This document shows positions 8,624 to 17,960 of a DNA stretch of 64,000 nucleotides, piece by piece (positions within the stretch are counted from its first letter, which is position 1; each line of letters begins with the position of its first letter). The position numbers and the translations under genes were made by a program. The notes under the pieces are model-generated. The model was not told the origin of the DNA and ran no database searches. It saw only the letters and a list, made by a program, of their open reading frames with translations. The stretch comes from Blastopirellula retiformator (GTDB lineage: Bacteria; Planctomycetota; Planctomycetia; Pirellulales; Pirellulaceae), in contig NZ_SJPF01000003.1 in NCBI RefSeq assembly GCF_007859755.1, forward strand, positions 372,001 through 436,000, in the 5' to 3' direction.

Positions 8624-9682
8624 ATGTCTATCGCTCAAGGTATGCGCCGTCGGGGTTTCACCCTCGTCGAACTTCTCGTCGTGATTGCCATCATCGGCGT
8701 ATTGATTGCTCTTTTGTTGCCGGCCGTGCAGCAAGCTCGTGAAGCTGCTCGTCGTATGACCTGCACCAACAACCTGAAACAGCTCGGTCTGGCCTGCCAC
8801 AACTACGCCGACACCTTCAAGACCTTCCCCAGCGGCGGCGTTGATCCTGTCGCTTTGGCAACTGCGACCGGCACCAACGGCGCTTGGAGCTGGAGTGCTC
8901 TGATTCTGCCGCAGATCGAACAAAACAACCTGTACGATGCGATGGGCGTTACCACGAACTCGGTCCTCACCGTGGCCTCCAACGCCACCTCAGGGACGAC
9001 TTTGGAAGGTCAGATTCAATCGGAAATCGGCGCCTTTCGTTGCCCCAGCGACACCGCTGGCGAATTGCCGACCTGCCGCACGGTCCGCGTCAACGGAACG
9101 ACCGGCACCTGCCCGACTGCCGGCACCAATCTCCGGGGCATCGCTGGCGTTCAAGCGAGCACCTCGAACTACATCGCCGTCGCTGGTCTTTTCAGCCCGC
9201 AGATGCGTAAAAACAATGGCGTGATGTACCCGAACAGCAAGACTGGCTTCCAGTCGATGACTGACGGTTCCAGCAACACCTTCCTGGTTGGCGAACGGGC
9301 TGAATACCAGGCCGCCGGCACCTGGATGGCCACCGGTTACATCCGTGGAACGAGCAACACCGCTTCCTATGTTGCCGACACCTCGGACGCGGCCAACTCG
9401 ATGGGTATGGTCAGCGTGGTCCCGAACTACAAAGTTCAGACCGCGACTTCCAGCATCTGGGCTGGTTTCAGCAGCACGCACCCGGGCGGCACGCAGTTTG
9501 TGCTGGGCGACGGCGCCGTGAAGTTCATCTCGGAAACGATCGCCTTCAACAACGGCGGCGCTACGCCGATCGACGGCAGCGGTGGTTTCAATGACTCGGT
9601 TGCCAATGGCACCCCCGCCGACTACGGCGTCTATCAGCGTCTCGGTATCCGCAACGACGGTCAGGTCGTCGGCGAATATTAA
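8624..9682 (+). CDS. DUF1559 pseudopilin-like protein (copy 1)
   Basis: The 352-residue protein opens with a type IV prepilin/pseudopilin signal: basic residues, then RRGFTLVELLVVIAIIGVLIALLLPAVQQ, cleaved after Gly with the next Phe methylated. DUF1559 follows (CTNNLKQLGLACHNY, then C-terminal HPGGTQFVLGDGAVKFIS), a family greatly expanded in Planctomycetes. GGAGAGG lies 5 nt before the ATG. It is probably exported and anchored or polymerised by type II secretion/pilus machinery; the exact role is unknown. It is closely related to the gene at 10127, and both are single-gene units with their own terminators. Confidence 0.93.
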   Translation: MSIAQGMRRRGFTLVELLVVIAIIGVLIALLLPAVQQAREAARRMTCTNNLKQLGLACHNYADTFKTFPSGGVDPVALATATGTNGAWSWSALILPQIEQNNLYDAMGVTTNSVLTVASNATSGTTLEGQIQSEIGAFRCPSDTAGELPTCRTVRVNGTTGTCPTAGTNLRGIAGVQASTSNYIAVAGLFSPQMRKNNGVMYPNSKTGFQSMTDGSSNTFLVGERAEYQAAGTWMATGYIRGTSNTASYVADTSDAANSMGMVSVVPNYKVQTATSSIWAGFSSTHPGGTQFVLGDGAVKFISETIAFNNGGATPIDGSGGFNDSVANGTPADYGVYQRLGIRNDGQVVGEY

Positions 9683-9736
9683 TCGACTTCGCCGTTTGGT
9701 GATGAACGGTTGATCTCGACAACATGACAAAACCAA

Positions 9737-9773
9737 AGCTCGCGAGCGTCTAAAAACGCTCGCGAGCTTTTTT
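9737..9773 (+). terminator. Terminator after DUF1559 copy 1
   Basis: AGCTCGCGAGCGT / ACGCTCGCGAGCT is a perfect 13-bp stem around a short A-rich loop, followed by T6. Confidence 0.9.
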
Positions 9774-9801
9774 CGTGGAAACTCGGCTCCTTGGGCCTTA
9801 G

Positions 9802-9950
9802 CTGCCTGTTGAAAAATGCCCTCGTGGCATTTTTCAACCTCGCCAGGCTCAGAGCATAGCTCTTCGCGGCTCGCAAAATAATGACTTACGTCGCTATTTT
9901 GGGATCGCATCCCTGCGATCCAGCAGCCCGTTGAGAAAATCAACGGACTG
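9802..9950 (+). repeat. Dispersed repeat family A, copy 1
   Basis: A 149-bp unit starting CTGCCTGTTGAAAAATGCC and ending AATCAACGGACTG. It contains three hairpins: GTTGAAAAATGCC/GGCATTTTTCAAC, a GGATCGCA/TGCGATCC stem, and CCGTTGA/TCAACGG with a GAAAA loop. Four more copies in the window share its orientation. Confidence 0.9.
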
Positions 9951-10126
9951 TTAGCGCAGGGCCGGAACGGTAGTTCGCCTTTCAAGGAATTCCGAAGAAT
10001 TGTGGTTCTCATGGGGTATTTTGATTGACCCGCTAGGTGGCCGCACTTTAGGCTGTGTTTGCTACCCGGTTACTAGAGATTGTATATCCGGAAATCACAA
10101 CTTCTTTCTTTCCATTGGGAGGGGCA

Positions 10127-11233
10127 ATGTCTATCGGTTTTTATCAGCGTCGTCGGGGATTTACGCTTGTTGAGCTGCTTGTGGTGATTGCGATCATCGG
10201 CGTTTTGATCGCACTGCTGCTGCCAGCCGTCCAGCAGGCCCGCGAAGCGGCGCGTCGCATTTCTTGCACAAACAATCTGAAGCAGCTTGGTATTGCTTGT
10301 CACACCTACGCCGACGCGTTCAAGGTGTTTCCTTCGGGGGCGGTCGATCCGGTGAACCGCACCTCGGACGCTGGTGTGGATAATGCTTGGAGTTGGAGCG
10401 CGTTGATCTTGCCGCAGATCGAGCAGGACAACCTGTACGACACGATGGGTGTGACATCGAACTCGCTCTCGATCGTTATTGACAACGCCAATCCAACGAC
10501 CCCCACGACGGCCAGCGTTGCGCTAAAGAATGCCATGCAGGCGAAGTTAGACGCCTTTCGCTGTCCCAGCGACACGGCCGGGACGCTCCCTTCGTGTCGC
10601 GTCGTCAAATACAACGGCGCGACAGGGACCTGCCCCGCGTCGGGAACGACCTTGCGAGGCATTACCGCCATGCAGGCCAGTACGACGAACTACGTCGCCT
10701 GCGCCGGCATCTTTGATACGCAGATGCGTGCCAACAACGGTGTGATGTACGCCCACAGCAAAACCGGGTTCCAGGGGATGACCGACGGCGCCAGCAATAC
10801 GTTTCTGGTGGGCGAGCGGGCCGAATACCAAGCGGTCGGCACGTGGATCGGTACCGGTTACGTTCGGGCTGGCGGCAATACGGCGACCTTTGTGACCGAG
10901 GAGTCGAGTTCGGCCAATTCGCTGGGAACAGTCGGCGTTCCGCCGAATTACAAACGTCAGGGGCAATCGGTCCCGGCAAGCGAGATCGCCTACAACACCT
11001 GGGCCGGCTTCAGCAGCAGTCATCCTGGCGGAACGCAGTTCGTGTTGGGGGACGGCGCCGTGAAGTTCATCTCCGAGACGATCGCCTTCAGCGTAGGTGC
11101 GACGGTCGTGTCGACGCCAATTAGTGGGTCTGGCACGTTTGACGGCTCGGTAACGTTGGGGACCGCCGCGCAGCTGGGGGTCTATCAGCGGCTGGGGATT
11201 CGCAACGATGGCCTAGTGATCGGCGAATATTAA
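10127..11233 (+). CDS. DUF1559 pseudopilin-like protein (copy 2)
   Basis: Start ATG 10127 is chosen because GGGAGGGG lies just upstream and the frame then begins MSIGFYQRRRGFTLVELL, a canonical prepilin signal; the open frame extends upstream to 10055 without support. The body matches copy 1 along its length (SCTNNLKQLGIACHTY, GDGAVKFISETIAF, GVYQRLGIRNDG), and even the stop context is the same. This is a tandem duplication separated by a family A repeat. Expected to be membrane-inserted by its N-terminal helix, with the body outside. Confidence 0.93.
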   Translation: MSIGFYQRRRGFTLVELLVVIAIIGVLIALLLPAVQQAREAARRISCTNNLKQLGIACHTYADAFKVFPSGAVDPVNRTSDAGVDNAWSWSALILPQIEQDNLYDTMGVTSNSLSIVIDNANPTTPTTASVALKNAMQAKLDAFRCPSDTAGTLPSCRVVKYNGATGTCPASGTTLRGITAMQASTTNYVACAGIFDTQMRANNGVMYAHSKTGFQGMTDGASNTFLVGERAEYQAVGTWIGTGYVRAGGNTATFVTEESSSANSLGTVGVPPNYKRQGQSVPASEIAYNTWAGFSSSHPGGTQFVLGDGAVKFISETIAFSVGATVVSTPISGSGTFDGSVTLGTAAQLGVYQRLGIRNDGLVIGEY

Positions 11234-11284
11234 TCGACTGGCTTGGCTCTGGTGGGGCCAAGTAAGAGCGAAAAACGGGAAATC

Positions 11285-11323
11285 AAGCTCGCGGGCGTCG
11301 TATGGCGCCGGCGAGCTTTTTTT
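11285..11323 (+). terminator. Terminator after DUF1559 copy 2
   Basis: AAGCTCGCGGGCG pairs with CGCCGGCGAGCTT (one mismatch), followed by T7. The stem sequence resembles the copy 1 terminator, so it was probably duplicated with the gene. Confidence 0.8.
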
Positions 11324-11542
11324 ACGTCGTCCTGGTCGGGGGTGGGCTTCGGGCCGGTTGCTTGGCGAAAAGGAGGCCCGACCGGGGCAAAATAGGAAGA
11401 ACGACGGCGAGACGACGCCTGGGTTAGTTGACCCTCTCCCTTGCCCGGCTTACAGTAGATTTGCACCTCTTCGGTCGTCAAACTTCTGCTGGCGACTGGC
11501 CGGAACTCCCGTTAACGCAACTATTTAACTCGAAAGTCGCCG

Positions 11543-12313
11543 ATGCTGGCTCATCGTGTGATTCCTTGTCTCGACGTCGATCGCGGTCGCGTCGTGAAAG
11601 GAACCAATTTCGTCAACCTGCGCGATGCCGGCGACCCGGTGCAAGTCGCCTCGCGCTACGAGCAGGAAGGCGCCGACGAATTGGTCTTTCTCGACATCTG
11701 CGCCAGCCACGAAGAGCGGGCGATCATGTTGGATGTCGTCCAGCGCACCGCCGAGCAAGTCTTCATGCCGCTGACCGTGGGCGGCGGGATTCGCACGATC
11801 GAGGACATTCGCGCCTTGCTTAACGCCGGCAGCGACAAGGTCTCGATCAACTCGGCTGCCTGTAAGAATCCCGAATTCGTTCGCGAAGCGTCGCGACGGT
11901 TTGGCAGCCAATGCATCGTGGTCAACATCGACCCCAAACGCGTGAAGAAAGAGAACGGGGACGAGGTCTGGGAAGTGCACATCAACGGCGGCCGCACGCC
12001 GACCGGTTTGGAAGCGGTCTCGTGGGCCAAAACGGTCGAGGAGCTGGGCGCCGGCGAGATCGTGCTGACCAGCATGGACTGCGACGGCTCGAAGGATGGT
12101 TACGACATCGACGTAACGCGAGCCGTTAGCCAAGCGGTGGCGATTCCGGTAGTCGCCAGCGGCGGCGCTGGGAAGCCGGAGCACTTGGCCGATGCGATTC
12201 AACTGGGGAAAGCGGCCGCCGCCTTGGCGGCCAGCATTTTTCATTTCGGCGAGTACTCGATTTCAGAAACAAAGCGAATCATGGCCGAGCGCGGAGTCGC
12301 CGTGCGGATCTAG
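11543..12313 (+). CDS. hisF: Imidazole glycerol phosphate synthase subunit HisF
   Basis: The 256-residue (beta/alpha)8 barrel is full length. HisF uses ammonia supplied by HisH to convert PRFAR into imidazole glycerol phosphate and AICAR in histidine synthesis. Seen motifs: the N-terminal [14 protein letters not shown] with the catalytic Asp, the phosphate-binding [21 protein letters not shown] with the second Asp region, and [13 protein letters not shown]. No other his gene is in the window, so histidine genes are scattered here. The product AICAR is also the substrate of PurH (19632-21197). Ribosome site is weak. Confidence 0.95.
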   Translation: MLAHRVIPCLDVDRGRVVKGTNFVNLRDAGDPVQVASRYEQEGADELVFLDICASHEERAIMLDVVQRTAEQVFMPLTVGGGIRTIEDIRALLNAGSDKVSINSAACKNPEFVREASRRFGSQCIVVNIDPKRVKKENGDEVWEVHINGGRTPTGLEAVSWAKTVEELGAGEIVLTSMDCDGSKDGYDIDVTRAVSQAVAIPVVASGGAGKPEHLADAIQLGKAAAALAASIFHFGEYSISETKRIMAERGVAVRI

Positions 12314-12336
12314 CGGACTAGTCGGAGAACGAACAG

Positions 12337-13482
12337 ATGACGGAAGCGGCTGAACTAAAAGAAAAGTACCTGAAGAAGAAGGTAGAGCTGGAAGTCGACA
12401 AGATCTTCCGGGCTTGCGTCAAGCTGGAAGGCTCCGACTTGCACATGAAAGTCGGGCGTCCGCCGATCGTTCGAATTAACGGTACGCTGCGCGAATTGAA
12501 CCGCGAGGCGATTGATGCGGAAGAAATGGTTCGTCTGCTGATCCCGCTGCTGGACGAACGGAATAAGAAAATCCTCGAAGAAAACGGAGGCGCCGACTTC
12601 GCGCATTCCATCGACGTCGATGGCGAGCGATGGCGTTTCCGCGTGAACATGCTGACGCAGCTGGGCAATCTCGGATTGGTCGCCCGTCGCATTAGCAACT
12701 GGATTCCGAACTTTGAAGGTTTGAATCTGCCGCCGGTGATGGAGTCGCTCTGCAAGTTCGACCAAGGGATGGTGCTGCTGGCGGGGGTGACCGGTTCTGG
12801 TAAGAGTACGACGATCGCGTCGATGCTCAATTGGATCAACCGCAACTACTCGAAGCATATTCTGACGCTTGAAGACCCGATCGAATTCGTCTACACCGAA
12901 GACAAGTGCCTGATTAATCAGCGCGAGATCGGTCAGGACGTGAAGAACTTTGAAATCGCGATGGGACACGCGGTTCGTGAAGATCCCGACATCATCCTCA
13001 TCGGCGAAATGCGTGATCAGGAAACGTTCCTCACGGCGATTCACGCGGCGGAAACGGGCCACTTGGTGTTCGGTACGATTCACGCGTCGAGCGCCCCGAG
13101 CACCATCGGTCGTATTCTCGACTTGTTCCCCGAAGAAATGCATGGTTCGATTCGTAGCGCCATCGCGTTTAACATGCGGGGCATCGTCGCCCAAAAGCTG
13201 CTCAAGTCGATCAAGCCGGGCGTCGGTCGCGTGCCGACGGTCGAGATCATGACGCTGAGCCCGATGGTTCAGAAGTTGATTTTGGAAGGGAAGGACAGCA
13301 AGCTGCCCGATGCGATCCGCGTCGGCAAGGACGACGGCATGCAAGATTTCACGATGAGTCTGAAGGCGCTGATCGACGAAGAGTTGATCGACCGCGAGAC
13401 TGCGTTCGCCGTCGCGCCGAATTTGGAAGCCTTGAAGATGTCGCTCAAGGGCATCAACGTTTCGCAACCTGGTATGGTCTAA
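12337..13482 (+). CDS. PilT-family type IV pilus / secretion ATPase
   Basis: The 381-residue protein has an N-terminal PAS-like domain (SDLHMKVGRPPIVRING) and a RecA-like ATPase core with Walker A GVTGSGKST (about residues 150-158), Asp-box LEDPIEFVY, Walker B IILIGEMRD (about 218-227) and His-box TIHASSAPSTIGRILD. PilT proteins form hexamers that power pilus retraction. Its stop overlaps the start of the next gene (TAATG), implying translational coupling to the degenerate GspE-like protein. No pilus assembly genes are next to it, though three pseudopilin-like DUF1559 proteins are encoded in the window. Whether it drives twitching or secretion cannot be read from sequence. Confidence 0.9.
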   Translation: MTEAAELKEKYLKKKVELEVDKIFRACVKLEGSDLHMKVGRPPIVRINGTLRELNREAIDAEEMVRLLIPLLDERNKKILEENGGADFAHSIDVDGERWRFRVNMLTQLGNLGLVARRISNWIPNFEGLNLPPVMESLCKFDQGMVLLAGVTGSGKSTTIASMLNWINRNYSKHILTLEDPIEFVYTEDKCLINQREIGQDVKNFEIAMGHAVREDPDIILIGEMRDQETFLTAIHAAETGHLVFGTIHASSAPSTIGRILDLFPEEMHGSIRSAIAFNMRGIVAQKLLKSIKPGVGRVPTVEIMTLSPMVQKLILEGKDSKLPDAIRVGKDDGMQDFTMSLKALIDEELIDRETAFAVAPNLEALKMSLKGINVSQPGMV

Positions 13483-15296
13483 TGCTGCGCATCTCTTCGC
13501 TGATTCTTATCGCGGTCGTCCTGGCGACCGTTTTAACCGGCCCGCTCTACCTGCACGCACAGGAAGGGGAAGCGGCGCCCGCCGCAGCCGAGCCTGCCGC
13601 GGCGCAGCCGGCGGCCCAAGCCTCGACGCCGGCGCCCAAGCCCGACGGATTGCGCGTCAACGAGCCGGGCGAGTACGGCTTCGTCAACCCGCTGTTTTTG
13701 CTGATGTACTGGGCGCTATTCCTGTGCTGGGTCTATTCCACCACCTGGATTAGCCAAGACACCGAAGTGTTGAAGTTGCCCCAGGCAAGGTGGGTCTCAT
13801 TGAACTTCTGGCCCTTCTTTCTGTTGTCCTGGGCGTTTGTCGCGCTGGTGCCGTTTTTTCTCGGCTTCCCCTTTGCGATCGCGCTGTATGCGGTGCCGTT
13901 GGGAATGTACGTCTCGAAGCGCAACGCGCTGGTCGACCCGCACCTGCGCGTCTTGACCCGCGATCATATTCGGTTCGTCATCTCGCGACTCAGCGGCGGT
14001 AAGATGGACGCCGAGCGGAAAGAGCCGTGGCAGATGGGCCCCCGCGTCGAGTTGATCGCGCAAGGCGCATCAGGCGAAACCAACAACGCCAATCTTTACA
14101 ACGCCCGCAAGGCGTCGGACGCCTACGTCTGGGTCAAAGAATTGGTCGCCGAAGTGCACGAGCGCCGCGCTAACAAGATCTTGATGGACTACGGCAAAGA
14201 TTCGGTGCAGATGAAGTACTTCATCGACGGCGTCTGGCATGCCGGCGAAGCCCGCGATCGCGAGTCGAGCGATCTGATGTTGGTGCTGATGAAGCTGATC
14301 GCCGCGCTCAAGCCGGAAGATCGTCGTTCTCGCCAGCAAGGAACTTTTGGCGCCAACTACGAGAACGCCAAGTACACCTGCAATATCTCCAGCCAAGGGG
14401 TTCCGACCGGTGAGCGAGTCCTGCTCGAGTTCTCCGGCAATGATCGGAAGCTGGCGACGCTGGTCGAGCTGGGGATGCGGGAGAAGCTGCTGGAAGACGT
14501 CAAAGAGGCGATGCTCGCTTCGCACGGGATGTTCATCTTTTCGGCGCGTCCCGAAGGCGGTCTGTCGACGCTTTTTTCGCTCGGTATCGGTTCGACCGAT
14601 CGGCTGGTTCGCGACTTCGCCGGGTTAGAGAAGACGACCAGCAAAGAGCCGGAGATCTTGAACGTCGGCCTGGTCGAGTACGATCCGGCGAAAGAGACGC
14701 AAGAGACTCACTTGCCCAGCCTACTGCGGAAGCAGCCCGACGTGCTCGTGTTTCGCGAAATTGACAACGCGGTAGCGATGGAAGTGCTGCTGGAAAGAGC
14801 GGAAGAAAAGAACCTGGTCTTTACGTCGACTCGCGCCAAGGAAGCGGTCGAAGCGATCTTGCGGGTGATGGCGATCGGCGCCGAGCCGAAGGCGTTCGCC
14901 AAAGCGATCAGCGCCTCGCTCAACATGCGGCTGTGCCGCCGGTTGTGCGACAAGTGCCGCGAGCCGTTTCAGCCGACGCCGCAAATGCTGCAGAAGCTGG
15001 GCATTCCGGCGGGACGCGTCGATACGCTCTACCGCGCCGGCAAGCCAGATCCGGAAGATCCGAAGTCGATCTGCACCAAGTGCGGCGGTATTGGCTACTA
15101 CGGCCGAGTCGGCATTTTCGAGTTTGTGAAAGTTGATGACCGCTTTCGCAAAGCGCTGATGAAGCAGCCACGACTAGAGACCTTGCGAGCCGCCGCCAAG
15201 CAGGCCGGCAATCGCACCATGCAGGAAGAAGGAATCTTGCTGGCGGTCAGCGGCGTGACGTCGCTGGAAGAAATTGGTCGCGCTCTTAAGGAATAA
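13482..15296 (+). CDS. Membrane-anchored GspE/PulE-like protein with degenerate ATPase motifs
   Basis: An N-terminal hydrophobic segment with Ala/Pro-rich spacer (1-55) is followed by two or three membrane helices (about 65-150) and then a GspE/PilB-like domain. The C-terminal zinc module is intact: CDKC near 490 and CTKCGGIGYYGRVGIFE near 531. The Walker A site is replaced by SARPEGGLSTLF (about 354-365), with no Gly-Lys-Ser/Thr; the Walker B-like segment PDVLVFREID (about 418-427) is also altered. True GspE/PilB proteins are soluble and keep these residues. This is probably a non-hydrolysing partner of the upstream PilT-like ATPase, tied to it by overlapping TAATG. Confidence in the family is high, in function low. 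Confidence 0.85.
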   Translation: MLRISSLILIAVVLATVLTGPLYLHAQEGEAAPAAAEPAAAQPAAQASTPAPKPDGLRVNEPGEYGFVNPLFLLMYWALFLCWVYSTTWISQDTEVLKLPQARWVSLNFWPFFLLSWAFVALVPFFLGFPFAIALYAVPLGMYVSKRNALVDPHLRVLTRDHIRFVISRLSGGKMDAERKEPWQMGPRVELIAQGASGETNNANLYNARKASDAYVWVKELVAEVHERRANKILMDYGKDSVQMKYFIDGVWHAGEARDRESSDLMLVLMKLIAALKPEDRRSRQQGTFGANYENAKYTCNISSQGVPTGERVLLEFSGNDRKLATLVELGMREKLLEDVKEAMLASHGMFIFSARPEGGLSTLFSLGIGSTDRLVRDFAGLEKTTSKEPEILNVGLVEYDPAKETQETHLPSLLRKQPDVLVFREIDNAVAMEVLLERAEEKNLVFTSTRAKEAVEAILRVMAIGAEPKAFAKAISASLNMRLCRRLCDKCREPFQPTPQMLQKLGIPAGRVDTLYRAGKPDPEDPKSICTKCGGIGYYGRVGIFEFVKVDDRFRKALMKQPRLETLRAAAKQAGNRTMQEEGILLAVSGVTSLEEIGRALKE

Positions 15297-15336
15297 AGAT
15301 TATCCAAAGCGAAACGCTTAGAAAGGCGATTGCGCC

Positions 15337-15924
15337 ATGAATATGAATTTGCTCATGCTGGGCTTGCTCGAATTGATCGTCTTTTCGCTGACGTTCAATC
15401 AAGGATTTTGGACGTGCGCGTTGATGATGTTCAATATCACGTTCGCCGGAGTGATGGCGTTCAATTACGCCGCGCCACTGGCGAACCTGCTGATCGGTAT
15501 GTATGAACCGCTCTACTACATGGCCGAGTTCATGTCCCTCTGGGTATTGTTCCTGATCTTTTTCGCGATCAGTCGGGCGGTTACCGACAAGCTGTCGCCG
15601 GTTCCGGTGCGGGTCGGCGGCGAGACGGGCGAGACCATTCTTAACTACGCGTTCAGCGTTTGGGTTTCGTGCATGTTCACCATCTGGGTCTGCTTTACCC
15701 TGGTTGTGGCGCCGATCGCGGCTGATGGCTTTCAAAGTATGATGTCGCCTGGCGCTGTTGCGCATACGGCCGCTTTTCGATTTGGTGGATGGTACGTTGC
15801 GGCGCCAGGGAAGTTGGGGATGGGGCTCTTGGGTAGACCGATCAGCATGACGGACTACATGAATTCGCGACTGGATCGTAGCAACGAGTTGAAAACCAAG
15901 AAGGGCGTGATGGATGTCCCCTAA
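15337..15924 (+). CDS. Four-helix integral membrane protein, unknown
   Basis: The 195-residue protein has about four hydrophobic helices (roughly 4-24, 28-50, 60-82, 104-128) and a polar C-terminal tail ending KKGVMDVP. The topology is reminiscent of CvpA-type proteins, but I see no diagnostic motif. It lies 40 nt after the GspE-like gene and before another membrane protein on the same strand, so it is probably part of the same transcription unit and may serve the same envelope machine. Confidence 0.75.
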   Translation: MNMNLLMLGLLELIVFSLTFNQGFWTCALMMFNITFAGVMAFNYAAPLANLLIGMYEPLYYMAEFMSLWVLFLIFFAISRAVTDKLSPVPVRVGGETGETILNYAFSVWVSCMFTIWVCFTLVVAPIAADGFQSMMSPGAVAHTAAFRFGGWYVAAPGKLGMGLLGRPISMTDYMNSRLDRSNELKTKKGVMDVP

Positions 15925-15959
15925 CGCCTCCTTATTCTTCGCCCTGTGTTGTTGATGCA

Positions 15960-16670
15960 ATGAACGAATTCTCCTCATCAGAACTCGCCGCCGGAAACGA
16001 AGATCTCGTCAATTATCGCGAGCCGAGCCGCATGGCGATCGCCGCCCTTGTGTTGGGCGTCGCTTCGGTGCTCGCGCTCTTGAACCAGATTTTCTGGTTT
16101 GTGCCGATCGTCGGCGTGATCGTCGCCCTGGTCGCGCTGCGCGGTATCAGCAAGAGCGATCATCTGACCGGCAAGGGAATCGCCACGCTTGGCTTGTTTC
16201 TCTCTGGCGTGCTGGGCGCTGTCGGAGTTGCGAATAGTTTGATCGTCACTCAGGCGATCGAGGCCAATGCGACGCAGTTCGCCGAAGCGTGGCTCGAGTT
16301 GGCGGCGGAGAACCCGCAAGAGGCGCACCAACTGACGATCTCGGCCGGAGGTCGCGTGCCGCTCGACGGCAATCTGAACGTCTACTACAGCGAGAATCCG
16401 AAAGCGCTCGAAGAATACGGCATATACATGGAGAACGCCGCCGTCCAGTGGCTGCGTGATCACAAAGAGCCGAAGCCGAGCGTTCAATTCCTGCGGGTGG
16501 CGCAGATTCGCTATGACGATGGACGCCCCTATGCGACCTGCGTTTTTACGGTGACCAGCGGCGAAGCCCATCGCGACATCGCCGTTGAACTGGGCCGACT
16601 GGCCGGCCGCAAAGATAGCGGCCACGACTATGAGTGGTATGTCTCGAACATCCACTTCGCTAACGATTAG
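15960..16670 (+). CDS. DUF4190-like membrane protein
   Basis: 236 residues. Two adjacent hydrophobic hairpins (about 25-75) carry the pattern AIAALVLGVASVLALLN...VPIVGVIVALVALRGI typical of DUF4190 domains. A third helix (about 78-98) is followed by a soluble domain of about 135 residues with no recognised motif. It is last in the unit beginning at 12337. Its stop codon TAG forms the first three bases of a family B repeat. Confidence 0.75.
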   Translation: MNEFSSSELAAGNEDLVNYREPSRMAIAALVLGVASVLALLNQIFWFVPIVGVIVALVALRGISKSDHLTGKGIATLGLFLSGVLGAVGVANSLIVTQAIEANATQFAEAWLELAAENPQEAHQLTISAGGRVPLDGNLNVYYSENPKALEEYGIYMENAAVQWLRDHKEPKPSVQFLRVAQIRYDDGRPYATCVFTVTSGEAHRDIAVELGRLAGRKDSGHDYEWYVSNIHFAND

Positions 16671-16782
16671 AGCGTTTTTCTGATCGCTGTAGCGTTTCTG
16701 GCGTTAGTGAGGCAAGCTGGTCAACGCCGACCAGCGCGGCCGCAACCAGCCAGAACGATACCGATGGAGGAAAACCGCTCTA
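16668..16782. repeat. Dispersed repeat family B, copy 1 (MITE-like)
   Basis: 115 bp with imperfect terminal inverted repeats: TAGAGCGTTTTTCT at the left and the complement of TAGAGCGGTTTTCC at the right; pairing continues inward (TAGCGTTTCTGGC against GTATCGTTCTGGC). It starts exactly at the stop codon of the upstream gene. It has a 10-bp internal insertion relative to the copy at 26172. Confidence 0.85.
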
Positions 16783-16801
16783 GTCGTCGGGCGGGCGCCG
16801 T

Positions 16802-17755
16802 TTAGCCAAGCGCCGTTTCGACCGCCGTCTTCATCTTCGCCAGGCCTTCTTTGGCGACGTCCAGCGGTTCTCGTTTCCAGTACTTGGCGTTGAACAGTTC
16901 CAGCGAAAACGCCCCGCGGAATCCGCCGTTGTACAGGTCTTGGATGATCTGCGTCAGCGGAGCGACGCCGTCGCCAGGGAAGACGCGGTAGCTGTCGTTG
17001 ATTTCGCTGCGGGGCGGATCGGCCGGATAGTCGTTCATGTGAAACACCGGCATCGCAGCGCCGTTGATCACGTTCAGGCCGTGGAAGTCGGAGCCCCCTT
17101 TGTAGATGTGATAGACGTCGGGCATGATGCACGACCGCGGGTGAGCCGCTTCGATCGCCACGCAGGCCACTTCCCCTAACCGGCTGAGGTTGGTCGAAAA
17201 GCCCCACAGTTCCAGCTCCGGCGTGATGCCGACTTCTTCTCCCACTTCGCAGAGCGCCCGGTAGCGTTCGGCCACCGTCAGCAGATCCAGCTTGGCGCCA
17301 TTGGTTGCGCCGGCCGGCGGAGCGGCGATTCGCGTTCCGCCGATCGCTTTGACCAGCAACATGTCGCGCCGCGCGTCTTCCAGCCCCTTCTTGCGGGCAG
17401 CTTCGTCGTCCACGATCCACTGGGCGAAGCCGATGGCGCTTTCGACCTGCATCCCGTGATCGGCGATCCGCTTGCGGAGATCTTCCAGGCTGCCGCCGGC
17501 TTCCTGGTACGCTGAGATCTTGTTGATCCAGGGCTCAACGCCGCTGTAGCCCGCCTTGGCGGCGATTTCGATCTCCTGATCGAGCGGCAATTTCTGACCG
17601 CGAATCGTCGACATGTTCAGGCAATAGCGGATGCCGTGCTTGTCGGCCTTCGGCGTTTCGGCGGCGCGACTGCTCGCCGCACCGCCCAGCCAGACGCCGG
17701 CGCCAGCCAGGCCAGCCAAACGAAGTGCGTCGCGTCGATCGAGGGGGTGAAACAT
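16802..17755 (-). CDS. Tat-exported sugar phosphate isomerase/epimerase-like TIM barrel
   Basis: Start ATG 17755 gives a Tat-type signal (RRDALRLAGLAGAGVWLGG, ending before about residue 33); the frame is open further to 17896 without a signal. The rest is a xylose-isomerase-like TIM barrel of about 280 residues (GYSGVEPWINKISAYQEAGG, GGTRIAAPP, PELELWGFSTNLSRLGEVACV, MPDVYHIYKGG, HMNDYPADPP), with Glu, Asp and His residues at the expected metal-site strands. Such exported barrels are numerous in Planctomycetes and probably process sugars or sugar acids from complex polysaccharides, but the substrate is unknown. Divergent from the terC gene. Confidence 0.85.
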   Translation of the reverse strand: MFHPLDRRDALRLAGLAGAGVWLGGAASSRAAETPKADKHGIRYCLNMSTIRGQKLPLDQEIEIAAKAGYSGVEPWINKISAYQEAGGSLEDLRKRIADHGMQVESAIGFAQWIVDDEAARKKGLEDARRDMLLVKAIGGTRIAAPPAGATNGAKLDLLTVAERYRALCEVGEEVGITPELELWGFSTNLSRLGEVACVAIEAAHPRSCIMPDVYHIYKGGSDFHGLNVINGAAMPVFHMNDYPADPPRSEINDSYRVFPGDGVAPLTQIIQDLYNGGFRGAFSLELFNAKYWKREPLDVAKEGLAKMKTAVETALG

Positions 17756-17960
17756 GGCAGGCGATTCCAAGGTGTGCGGGAAAAGAGGAAGTAGTTGATC
17801 TATTCTGAACCGCCGCCACGCAGATTTCAACGCGGGCGTTGCACGTATGCGCAGCATCGCGACTCGGCTATGATACTCGGCGGCGAGCGAGTCCAAGATC
17901 GCCTCCCGGACGACGAATACCCGCTGATACGCAACTTCGCCTCGATAGGATCACCGCTTG

